Assembly: GCA_963629575.1 (NCBI GenBank) | Contig: CAVGIM010000036.1 | Span: forward strand, 1 to 30,382 | Origin: Hallerella sp963629575 | GTDB lineage: Bacteria; Fibrobacterota; Fibrobacteria; Fibrobacterales; Fibrobacteraceae | Reading direction: 5' to 3' | DNA length: 30,382 nucleotides | Shown: in pieces, positions 14,969-21,747 of the stretch | How the letters are laid out: every line of letters begins with the position of its first letter | Position numbering within the stretch: the stretch's first letter is position 1 | Made by a program: the position numbers and the translations under genes | Notes under the pieces: generated by a model | Seen by the model: only the letters and a program-made list of their open reading frames with translations | Database searches by the model: none | Told to the model about the DNA's origin: nothing

Positions 14969-14974
14969 AATATA
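14969..14974 (-). promoter_or_regulatory. -10 box seven bases before the macro-domain start
   Basis: The minus strand reads GCTATATTTCCAGCGATG. The spacing places the expected transcription start at the A of the ATG. The -35 is weak. Confidence 0.55.
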
Positions 14975-14980
14975 GCGTTT

Positions 14981-15385
14981 TCAGCGGTCTCGATTCAGGT
15001 AGAAGTCCCGGATGATGATGCCAAACTGAACATATTCTAGAGCTCCGCAACCGGAAGTTGTCAAGGCGGCGCATTTGACGGGATTTGCCCCGAGAAATGT
15101 TCCCGCCATGTAAACGTGGTAGGCGTCGTTTCCCGTGGAAAACCTTTCGTTGTAGATTTTTTCGATGAGAAGCGAACCATTGCTTTCGACGATAAGGTTT
15201 CCTTCTTCGCCGATTGCTTCTCCGAAATAATCCATATCGGAAAGCGCGCTTTTGATGATGGCGCAGTTTTTCTCGGTGAGCGTGACGGATTTTTCCGGTG
15301 AGGACATTCGTGTCATGAAGTAGCAGCGTTCCGTGGCGAACGAGGCGGCGGCCAAGGCGAGCAGAATGAATAGAAGGCGGGGCAT
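14981..15385 (-). CDS. Small secreted protein of unknown function
   Basis: The 134-residue protein starts MPRLLFILLALAAASFATERC. This is a signal peptide, either with a cut near ATERC or possibly a lipoprotein-like Cys. The mature part has five cysteines overall, including LTEKNCAI and CAALTTSGCGALEY, so disulfides in the periplasm or outside are plausible. AAAGGA lies about nine bases before the ATG. I do not recognise the family. It lies between the macro-domain gene and a MITE-like element, in the same direction as both neighbours. Confidence 0.75.
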   Translation of the reverse strand: MPRLLFILLALAAASFATERCYFMTRMSSPEKSVTLTEKNCAIIKSALSDMDYFGEAIGEEGNLIVESNGSLLIEKIYNERFSTGNDAYHVYMAGTFLGANPVKCAALTTSGCGALEYVQFGIIIRDFYLNRDR

Positions 15386-15419
15386 GGATTTTTCCTTTGG
15401 AAAAAGGTTAATAATTGAG

Positions 15420-15580
15420 GGTCACCTCTAAAAATTCAATTTTCAAAAATTTGGTTGCGACGCTTCGCGCTGGTTCGTCATTCAAAGTGGCAAATACCGA
15501 GAGTATTCGCCACTTTTCATTCCTGCCTTCGCTTGGTCTCACTCAAATTTTCTTAACCAAAGCAATTTTTAGAGGTTACC
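15420..15580. mobile_element. MITE-like element with 17-bp terminal inverted repeats
   Basis: GGTCACCTCTAAAAATT (15420-15436) matches, in inverted orientation and with one mismatch, AATTTTTAGAGGTTACC (15564-15580). A second inner pair is TTGGTT (15451-15456) with AACCAA (15555-15560). The 161-bp element has no coding capacity. It contains a strong internal hairpin, AAAGTGGCAAATAC (15484-15497) with GTATTCGCCACTTT (15503-15516). It lies between two minus-strand genes, and its right end supplies the stop codon of the upstream one. No target-site duplication could be identified with confidence. Confidence 0.75.
15484..15516. repeat. Internal hairpin of the MITE-like element
   Basis: A 14-bp stem with one mismatch and a five-base loop (CGAGA). 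It is followed on the plus strand by TTTTC and preceded by TTCA, so it could act as a weak terminator. Its place inside the inverted repeats suggests it belongs to the element. Confidence 0.7.
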
Positions 15581-16061
15581 TAAGATATTCGACTCCTATG
15601 TAATCTTCGTCGATTAGGTTGTTGTCCGAATCGAAATATTCGCATTTTAATTGATAATTACCCATATAACGGCATTCTTCGCCTCTTCCTCCTATACTCA
15701 ATCTTGTTTTCCCGATTAGCATTCCTTGAGGATCGTAACGGCGTTCGTAAAATCCTTTAGGAAAGTGTATTGTATATTCAGAAACGGCTCCGTTTGGGTG
15801 AAAGTTGTAAAGGAAGCAACTTTTCATATAATAGCACGGCTTTGTTTGGGCGGAGGTCAATCTTCCTTGAGAAGAGTAAAAGCAATTGACTTGGGAACCA
15901 TCGGTAAGTGTTACAATCTCGTTCTCTTCGTAGCTTGTTTTAGGGCACGCCATGAAGAAAGGGGCTGCGTAAATCGAAGGCAGACTAAACCAAAAGATCA
16001 AGGCGAAAATGACTTTTGACGATTGATTTTGGAAAATTGGTTTCATATTTGAAAATTTCAT
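15576..16061 (-). CDS. Secreted protein with MORN/YwqK-like repeats
   Basis: The 161-residue protein has a signal peptide (about residues 12-32, SSKVIFALIFWFSLPSIYA). The mature part contains 'Y..nG.l.s...' units: FYSSQGRLTSAQTKP, YNFHPNGAVSEYTIHF and RRYDPQGMLIGKTRL. These resemble the degenerate MORN-like repeats of YwqK-type proteins. The function is unknown. A Met at residue 6 is an alternative start, but AGGGAC precedes the first. The TAA stop lies within the inverted repeat of the adjacent MITE-like element. The gene is AT-richer than its surroundings and follows the protease-like gene by 30 bases, so the two are probably co-transcribed. Confidence 0.75.
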   Translation of the reverse strand: MKFSNMKPIFQNQSSKVIFALIFWFSLPSIYAAPFFMACPKTSYEENEIVTLTDGSQVNCFYSSQGRLTSAQTKPCYYMKSCFLYNFHPNGAVSEYTIHFPKGFYERRYDPQGMLIGKTRLSIGGRGEECRYMGNYQLKCEYFDSDNNLIDEDYIGVEYLR

Positions 16062-16091
16062 GCGAATCGTCCCTGTTTGGATGTGGATTTG

Positions 16092-17066
16092 TTAGTAGCG
16101 ACGGTTTTCGTCTAGCGATATGATGGCGTATGTGCTGTCTATCGGATGGCGCTTTCCCGTATTGGGGATGCACAGGGAATCGAGAACCGCTCCCAGAAGG
16201 CAGCTTTTGAGTGCCGAGCCTACGTTTGGACGGTTTGGCGGGATGACCGTAGCGATTCCGACGACCTTGCCGTCCTTAACGATCGGGCCACCGGAATTTC
16301 CATTCTGGAGAGCCATGTCGAGTTGATAGTTTTTCGGTTCGCCTTCGAAGCCCTTTCGGGACGAAATGATTCCCTTGGCAGCCTTTACGCTGCGTTCCTT
16401 GGGATCCGGAAATCCGTAGGCGAAGATTTCTTCGCCGATTTCCAGGACGTTTCGGTCGATGGCGCATGCCTTGAGGTTTTGCCTGCATTTCAGGATGGCA
16501 ATGCCCAGATTGTAGTCGATATGGATTGGCTCTAGTCTCGTGAGGCTAAAATCGTCTCTGGATGCGTAAAGGAAACGGTTGCCGTTTATAATCTGCGTAC
16601 TCGTGACAATCGTGTTCGGGTTGATGGCGAATCCGCTTCCTATCCTTGTCCTGTCGATTGCGTAGAGTCCGTTAAAGTCGAGGAAAAGCTTGATGTTGAA
16701 TTCCTTGATGAGGATTGCGTAGTTTTTGCAGATTTGGAAAATGAATCTCTGGGGGTATTCGACTTCCCAGATTCCGATGTAGGATTTTACTTGGTTGTTT
16801 TCTGCGTCTCTATAGCTCCATGAATCCGTCAAGCGGAGTGGGGGAATCTCGTCCGGTTTTTCTTCTTTATCGTATCGAACTTCTAGCTTGAGCGTATTGT
16901 TTGAAATGAAAACGACCAGTTTTCCCGTCATATTGTAAAATTCTTGATCCGTATAAATACTTTCCCTTCCAGAATAATAGGATTGGAAAGAATCGCTGAA
17001 GTAATAGGTTTGTTCCCCTTCCGTCGGGAAAGAGAATTCTTGCGACATGTTTTCTTCGTTTTCCAT
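16092..17066 (-). CDS. Trypsin-like (S1/HtrA-type) protease homologue, probably inactive
   Basis: The 324-residue protein has no signal peptide. Residues 1-110 form a beta-rich region I do not recognise. Residues about 142-300 match the trypsin-like fold: GSGFAINPNTIVTSTQII, then NLGIAILKC, then LQNGNSGGPIVKDGKVVGIAT. The nucleophile Ser258 in GNSGGP is intact. The catalytic His position (usually TNAHVI) is Gln158 in TSTQII, and the Asp position (usually DLALLK) is Gly188 in LGIAILK. It is therefore likely a pseudoprotease that binds rather than cuts, unless D184 or another residue compensates. AAAGGA precedes the start. It is transcribed away from rsgA, with the MORN-like secreted gene downstream. 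Confidence 0.82.
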   Translation of the reverse strand: MENEENMSQEFSFPTEGEQTYYFSDSFQSYYSGRESIYTDQEFYNMTGKLVVFISNNTLKLEVRYDKEEKPDEIPPLRLTDSWSYRDAENNQVKSYIGIWEVEYPQRFIFQICKNYAILIKEFNIKLFLDFNGLYAIDRTRIGSGFAINPNTIVTSTQIINGNRFLYASRDDFSLTRLEPIHIDYNLGIAILKCRQNLKACAIDRNVLEIGEEIFAYGFPDPKERSVKAAKGIISSRKGFEGEPKNYQLDMALQNGNSGGPIVKDGKVVGIATVIPPNRPNVGSALKSCLLGAVLDSLCIPNTGKRHPIDSTYAIISLDENRRY

Positions 17067-17214
17067 TTTGGGATCCTTTGCGATTGGCGCTAAATTTCGT
17101 ATCGATTTTAAAATAGCGAAGCCTGAAATCGAAATGGTCGCCTGCCGGGCGACATTTTGAACTTTGGATTGCGGGAAGGTACGGGCTGGTCGCGATAACG
17201 GACGATTTTTCGTT

Positions 17215-17250
17215 TTGATTCCCGGATTTCGGACGGCTAAATTCTAAATT
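17215..17250 (+). promoter_or_regulatory. Promoter of rsgA with tandem -10 boxes
   Basis: TTGATT (17215-17220) is 17 bases from TAAATT (17238-17243); a second TAAATT follows at 17245-17250. From the first -10 the leader would be about 8 bases; from the second the message would be leaderless at 17258. The rest of 17067-17214 is AT-rich and shows no gene. Confidence 0.65.
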
Positions 17251-17257
17251 GAAGGCG

Positions 17258-18373
17258 ATGGATAACGAACGGGAAAGTGGCGAACAGGAAGAACGTTTCG
17301 CTCGGCAGTTCCGGCGCGATGCCCGGGCTCGGCGCGTAAACACGATGGAAATGTGGAAGCGCGGAACCCTGGACGATCGCCCGGTCAGGGAACGCTGGAG
17401 TCGGGAATTCAAGAAGCCGAAGGTCAAGAAGATAAAGGATCCTTCCGAAAAGTTCGACGCGGGCGATTCCGTGGAAGGAACCGTGCTCGGCGTTCACCGC
17501 AGAACGTGCGTCGTGCAAGTCTCTTCGGGAAAGATCGTCGATGCGACTTACCGGGCCGCGGTCGTCTGCGAGCTCAAGGAATTTCCCGTCGTCGGGGATT
17601 CCGTCATTGTCGCTCGCGCAAAGGATGCGGAAGAAAGTGCGCCGTATTCGCTTTTAAAGGTTCTTCCGCGAAGATCGGCGCTTGTACGTCCGGGGCCAAA
17701 GGACAAGTCGAGACGCGAGCTCGTGCTGGCGGCAAATATCGACCAGGTCGTCGTCGTGTCGAGCGTGGCGGAGCCTCCCTTCAACTACGGGTTTGCGGAC
17801 CGCTTTCTGCTGGCGGCGGATCTTTGCCATTTGCCGCTCGTGATGGTGCTGAACAAGACGGATCTTTCGCCTTCGATTCCGGAACGGGTCATGGATTTCG
17901 CTTCGCTTGTGGATAAGTTAATCTGCGTCAGCTGCAAGTCCGGCGAAGGTCTCGGCGAACTCCGCGAAGTTCTGAAGGACAAGACTTCGGTGCTTTCGGG
18001 AAAAAGCGGAGTCGGAAAGTCGAGCCTTGTCAATGCGCTGGTTCCGGAGGCGGAACTCGCTGTCGGAAACGTCCGCGAACTCGACGGAAAGGGACGACAC
18101 ACGACGACGTCTTCGAGCCTGTTTACGCTTCCGTTCGGCGGGAGGATTATCGACACGCCGGGTATTCGTGAATTGGGGATTCTGGATATTGAACCGCACG
18201 AACTGGCGAGGAATTTTCCGGGCTTCTTTGCGGACGATCTTTTCACGTGCAAGTACAACGACTGCATGCACATAAACGAACCGGGCTGCGACGTGATTTC
18301 CCGGGTCGATTCCGGCGAGATTCCGCGGGCGAGATACGAAAGCTACCTGCGAATTTTAAATTCCGGGAAGTAG
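17258..18373 (+). CDS. rsgA: Ribosome small-subunit-dependent GTPase A (30S maturation)
   Basis: The 371-residue, circularly permuted GTPase has an OB-fold region at about residues 68-145. NKTD (199-202, G4) precedes the P-loop GKSGVGKS (248-255, G1) and DTPG (299-302, G3). A C-terminal zinc site follows, with Cys331, Cys336, His338 and Cys344. It acts in late 30S assembly. Residues 1-65 form a charged, Arg/Lys/Glu-rich extension with no clear domain. I prefer ATG 17258 over the in-frame TTG at 17249, because that TTG overlaps the second -10 box. The 3' end overlaps that of the convergent barrel gene by 18 bases. Confidence 0.93.
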   Translation: MDNERESGEQEERFARQFRRDARARRVNTMEMWKRGTLDDRPVRERWSREFKKPKVKKIKDPSEKFDAGDSVEGTVLGVHRRTCVVQVSSGKIVDATYRAAVVCELKEFPVVGDSVIVARAKDAEESAPYSLLKVLPRRSALVRPGPKDKSRRELVLAANIDQVVVVSSVAEPPFNYGFADRFLLAADLCHLPLVMVLNKTDLSPSIPERVMDFASLVDKLICVSCKSGEGLGELREVLKDKTSVLSGKSGVGKSSLVNALVPEAELAVGNVRELDGKGRHTTTSSSLFTLPFGGRIIDTPGIRELGILDIEPHELARNFPGFFADDLFTCKYNDCMHINEPGCDVISRVDSGEIPRARYESYLRILNSGK

Positions 18374-19000
18374 GCAGAACGAAAAGTTTCCCCACTGGCG
18401 GGAAATTCCCAACTGGATCTTGGATGCTCGCAAGTGGGCGCCGCTCGAAGGGAAATCGATCGTGTCGAAAACCGGGAGTTCAAACCGGACGTTAGACGCG
18501 AACCGGCATGGCAATCGGATTCCCGCTTCGAGAACGATTTCCGCGTTGAATTTTTGCATTCCGGAAATATCGCTCCAGCCTTCAAAAACTTTTTTTCGCT
18601 TGGATAGAATGTTGAAACTCGGGGCGATACCGCCACTTGCGAAGAATCTCTTGCCGAATTTTGCCCGAATCAGGACGGGAATATTTAGGTCTAGGATGGC
18701 AGCGACATCGCTCTTTTCGAAGGATTCGTTGCCCGATGTCATTTTGATCTTGGAACGAAAATCCAGATAATCCAAATTCAGTCCGGCAAGAAGTGAAAAC
18801 CTTTCCGATACGGGAATGTCCAGGCTCGCGCCTGCGGAAACGTTCCATCCGAAGTTCGATGGCAAAGCCATTTCCGGATTTTTCCCGACGACGATTCCGC
18901 TTCCCGCTCCGATGGCTGTTTCTATGCTGGCTGGTCCATTTGCGTTAAGGATGCCGACAAGAACGATGCCGATAAAAAGCTCTTTGCTGTAAAAACGCAT
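18356..19000 (-). CDS. Outer-membrane beta-barrel-like protein
   Basis: The 214-residue protein has a probable signal peptide (MRFYSKELFIGIVLVGILNANG). It shows alternating hydrophobic/polar strands: WNVSAGASLDIPVSERFSLLAGLNLDYLDF, AAILDLNIPVLIRAKFG and RFFASGGIAPSFNILS. It ends SKIQLGISRQWGNFSFCLLPGI. The pattern resembles PorT/OmpW-like small barrels with turn-rich loops. A structural or uptake role in the outer membrane is likely; the specific function is unknown. AAGGAAA precedes the ATG. Its last codons overlap the 3' end of rsgA on the other strand, leaving no room for separate terminators. Confidence 0.75.
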   Translation of the reverse strand: MRFYSKELFIGIVLVGILNANGPASIETAIGAGSGIVVGKNPEMALPSNFGWNVSAGASLDIPVSERFSLLAGLNLDYLDFRSKIKMTSGNESFEKSDVAAILDLNIPVLIRAKFGKRFFASGGIAPSFNILSKRKKVFEGWSDISGMQKFNAEIVLEAGIRLPCRFASNVRFELPVFDTIDFPSSGAHLRASKIQLGISRQWGNFSFCLLPGI

Positions 19001-19140
19001 TTTAACGATTTCCTTGGACTAGAACCTGTTTCCCGTTAAAGTTTTGGAAGTTTCTTTTAATCTAGTTTTTTTGAATCAAATATTTTTTTTGCAAAGTTGA
19101 ACATTTTCCTCTGTAAACAAAAAAACTGTCGAAAAATCCC

Positions 19141-19170
19141 TTGAAAATCGGGGAAAATTTTTCCTAAATT
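19141..19170 (+). promoter_or_regulatory. Promoter of the Bcr/CflA-type efflux gene
   Basis: TTGAAA (19141-19146) and TAAATT (19165-19170) are separated by 18 bases. The expected start is about 19177, just before the leader hairpin. Confidence 0.7.
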
Positions 19171-19179
19171 GACCGCCGT

Positions 19180-19230
19180 AACGCGCAGTGTAACATCGTA
19201 AGACCAGTTGCAGAGCGCGTTTTTTGTTTT
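19180..19230 (+). promoter_or_regulatory. Structured leader with terminator-like hairpin (putative attenuator)
   Basis: AACGCGC (19180-19186) pairs with GCGCGTT (19215-19221). After a 2x2 internal loop, TGTAAC (19189-19194) pairs with GTTGCA (19207-19212), with one G-U pair. The loop is 12 bases. TTTTTTGTTTT follows, so this has the form of an intrinsic terminator between the promoter and the start codon at 19244. GAGG at 19234-19237 is the Shine-Dalgarno. No leader peptide is seen. Confidence 0.6.
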
Positions 19231-19243
19231 AAAGAGGTAAAGA

Positions 19244-20404
19244 ATGAACAGACATCTTTTTTTGCTGCTTCTCATCGGGTTCCTGTCGGCGTTTCCGCCG
19301 TTCGTGACGGACCTTTACTTGCCGGCGTTGCCGTCGCTTGCGGATTTCTTTAAGACGACGCCGTCGCTTGTGCAGATGAGCCTTACGATGAGTATGCTAG
19401 GTCTTGCGCTCGGGCAGCTCCTTGTCGGGCCGCTGAGCGACAAGTATGGGCGGAAGCGGCTTTTGCTCCTTTCCCTTGTCGCGTTTGTCGCTTCGACCGT
19501 CCTCTGCGTTCTTTCTCCGAATATTCTTCTGTTCGACGCGTTCCGCCTGTTGCAGGGAATGGCCGCTTCGGGGGGAATCGTCATTGCCCGGGCGATGGCG
19601 ACGGACAAGTGTCGCGGAAAGGTCTTGACGAAATTTCTCGCCGTCGTGAGCGCTATCAACGGAATTGCCCCGGTAACGGCTCCCGTCATTGGCGGCATTA
19701 TCCTGAGCTTTGTGGATTGGCGGGGAACTTTCGCCGTGCTTCTCGTTTACGGGTTCGCTCTGCTGTTCGGTTCGGCGCGGGTCTCGGAAACGCTTCCCGA
19801 AAGCCGTCGCAGCCAAGCTTCGCTGCTTTTCACGTTCAGGATGTATGGAAGTGTACTGAAGAATCCTTCGTATCGGCTGTATCTCTTGCTGTATGCGGTT
19901 TCCTCGTGGGTCCTTTTTGCCTATATATCGGCTTCGCCTTTTGTCTTGCAGCAGGGGTACGGGCTTTCCCCGATGGCGTTCAGCTTTTGCTTTGCCGTGA
20001 ACGCGATTGCGATTGGGCTTGGGTGCGCTCTTGCCGGAAAGGGTAGCGAACGGAAGATGATTCTTGTCGGCGGAATTTCGCTACTTGCCTTTGCGCTATT
20101 GACCGCTTCGGCGCTTCATTTCCATGCTCCGCTTTTTGCTGTCGAGTCTTGCTTTGTCTGTCTTATGTTCTCGTTCGGGCTCTTGCAACCGCCATCTACA
20201 TCCCTCGCGTTAAATTCCGAACGAAAGAATGCGGGAACCGCATCCGCGCTTCTCGGGGCTTCGGGATTTTTGATGGGCGGAATCGTCACGCCTCTCGTGG
20301 GAATCGGGGACATTTTCCGTTCGCTCGGGCTTGCGCTTTTGGCGGGAGGGGGCCTTTCGGTCTTGATTAGCTTGCTTGTATATCGGCATCTCGCGCGCAA
20401 ATAA
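19244..20404 (+). CDS. MFS drug-efflux transporter, Bcr/CflA type
   Basis: The 386-residue protein has about twelve membrane helices. Motif A GPLSDKYGRKRLLL lies between helices 2 and 3. The DLYLPALPSLADFF segment in the first loop, with its acidic residue, is characteristic of the DHA1 Bcr/CflA drug-resistance group. RLLQGMAASGGIVIARAMATD in helix 4 and APVIGGIIL in helix 5 (motif C-like) support a proton-driven exporter. It would expel small toxic compounds across the inner membrane; the substrate cannot be inferred. The leader carries a terminator-like hairpin, so expression may be conditional. It converges on gltA across a shared hairpin terminator. Confidence 0.9.
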   Translation: MNRHLFLLLLIGFLSAFPPFVTDLYLPALPSLADFFKTTPSLVQMSLTMSMLGLALGQLLVGPLSDKYGRKRLLLLSLVAFVASTVLCVLSPNILLFDAFRLLQGMAASGGIVIARAMATDKCRGKVLTKFLAVVSAINGIAPVTAPVIGGIILSFVDWRGTFAVLLVYGFALLFGSARVSETLPESRRSQASLLFTFRMYGSVLKNPSYRLYLLLYAVSSWVLFAYISASPFVLQQGYGLSPMAFSFCFAVNAIAIGLGCALAGKGSERKMILVGGISLLAFALLTASALHFHAPLFAVESCFVCLMFSFGLLQPPSTSLALNSERKNAGTASALLGASGFLMGGIVTPLVGIGDIFRSLGLALLAGGGLSVLISLLVYRHLARK

Positions 20405-20440
20405 AGAAAACGCCTGCCCGGAGGCAGGCGTCTTTCGGAA
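20405..20440. terminator. Shared terminator between the efflux gene and gltA
   Basis: ACGCCTGCC (20410-20418) pairs perfectly with GGCAGGCGT (20423-20431) around CGGA. On the minus strand it is followed by TTTTCTTTAT, good for gltA. On the plus strand only TCTTTC follows, so termination of the efflux gene may be weaker. Confidence 0.88.
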
Positions 20441-20448
20441 TTTCCTGG

Positions 20449-21738
20449 TTAGCGGTCGTCGATCGGAAGCCACGGGCGCGCTTCGTAACCCGTATAGATT
20501 TGCCGCGGACGGTTGATCTTTGACAGCGGATCGTCGTGCATCTCTTTCCAGTGGGCAATCCATCCGGGGAGGCGTCCGATGGCGAACATGACGGTGAGCA
20601 TGTTCGTGGGAATTCCCATCGCGTGATAGAGGATGCCCGAGTAGAAATCGACGTTCGGGTAAAGTTTCCGTTCGATGAAGTATTCGTCCTTGAGCGCCGC
20701 TTCTTCGAGTTCGGAGGCGATGTCGAGGAGAGGGTCCGCGATATGTTCCCTGTCGAAAATCGTATGGACGAGTCCTTTCAGCACCTTGGCTCTCGGGTCG
20801 TAATTCTTATAGACGCGGTGCCCGAATCCGTAGAGCTTGAACGGATCCTGCTTGTCCTTTGCGCGTTCGATGACCTGCTTGACGGTGAGACCGCTCTGGT
20901 GAATTTTCATGAGCGTTTCGAGTGCCGCCTGGTTCGCTCCGCCGTGAAGCGGTCCCCACAGGGCGCAGATGCCCGCGCAAACGCTTGCGTAAAGGCTTGC
21001 CTGGGAGCTTCCGACCATCCGGACGGTCGATGTGGAACAGTTCTGCTCGTGATCCGCATGGACAATCAGAAGGACGTTCAGCGCATGGACGAACAGAGGA
21101 TCGACGTTGTAGGGTTTCGCCTTGCTCGAGAACATCATGTTGAGGAAGTTCGAGCAGTAGCTTTTTTCCGCATCGGGATAGACGAACGGTTCGCCGATGC
21201 TTGCCTTGTAGGAGAATGCGGCGATGGTGCGCACCTTGGAAATGAGGCTCGCGACGGTGAGGTTGAACGCGTCCTGCTTGCTTTCGTCGTCGTAGAAGCG
21301 CGGAGTGAAAAGTCCGAGCGCATTGACGACCGCGCCGAGAATCCCCATCGGATGAGCGGACGGAGGCATTTCCCGGAAGAAGTTGAGCAGGTTTTCGTGG
21401 ATGAGCGCGTTTTCGGTAAGGAGCCTGCGGAACGTGCCGAGTTGCTCGCGGGTGGGAAGTTCTCCGTAGATGAGAAGCCACGCCGTTTCCGGGAATGTCG
21501 TGTAGGCCGCCAGGTCCTCGATGTCGTATCCGCGATACCGGAGGATTCCCTTTTCCCCGTTGACGAAGGTAATCTGGCTTTTCGTGCTGCCCGTGTTGGT
21601 GTAGCCGTAGTCGAGCGTGACAAGCCCGGATTCCTTTCGGAGCTTGGAGATGTCTATCGCTTTTTCGTTTTCCGTTCCGGTCACAACGGAAAGCGGGTAG
21701 GACTTTCCTTCGTAATTCAAGGTAGCGAGGTCGGCCAT
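20449..21738 (-). CDS. gltA: Citrate synthase (type I)
   Basis: The 429-residue enzyme condenses oxaloacetate and acetyl-CoA at the entry of the TCA cycle. Motifs include the N-terminal GILRYRGYDIEDLA, HADHEQNCSTSTVR with the first catalytic His, and GPLHGGANQAALE with the second. GFGHRVYKNYDPRAK binds oxaloacetate/CoA, and DFYSGILYHAMGIP carries the catalytic Asp. The N-terminal ~40 residues and the length fit the hexameric, NADH-sensitive Gram-negative type, though allostery cannot be read with certainty. AGGAGA overlaps the upstream stop region, and the aminotransferase ends 9 bases before, so the two share a transcript. The stop is followed by a strong terminator. Confidence 0.96.
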   Translation of the reverse strand: MADLATLNYEGKSYPLSVVTGTENEKAIDISKLRKESGLVTLDYGYTNTGSTKSQITFVNGEKGILRYRGYDIEDLAAYTTFPETAWLLIYGELPTREQLGTFRRLLTENALIHENLLNFFREMPPSAHPMGILGAVVNALGLFTPRFYDDESKQDAFNLTVASLISKVRTIAAFSYKASIGEPFVYPDAEKSYCSNFLNMMFSSKAKPYNVDPLFVHALNVLLIVHADHEQNCSTSTVRMVGSSQASLYASVCAGICALWGPLHGGANQAALETLMKIHQSGLTVKQVIERAKDKQDPFKLYGFGHRVYKNYDPRAKVLKGLVHTIFDREHIADPLLDIASELEEAALKDEYFIERKLYPNVDFYSGILYHAMGIPTNMLTVMFAIGRLPGWIAHWKEMHDDPLSKINRPRQIYTGYEARPWLPIDDR

Positions 21739-21747
21739 TGAAATCTC

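Noticed and set aside
20410..20431. GC-rich palindrome as a dispersed repeat similar to 242-259
   Set aside because: Both contain GCCTG/CAGGC, but the stem here is perfect, tightly placed between convergent genes and followed by a T-tract, which fits a terminator.
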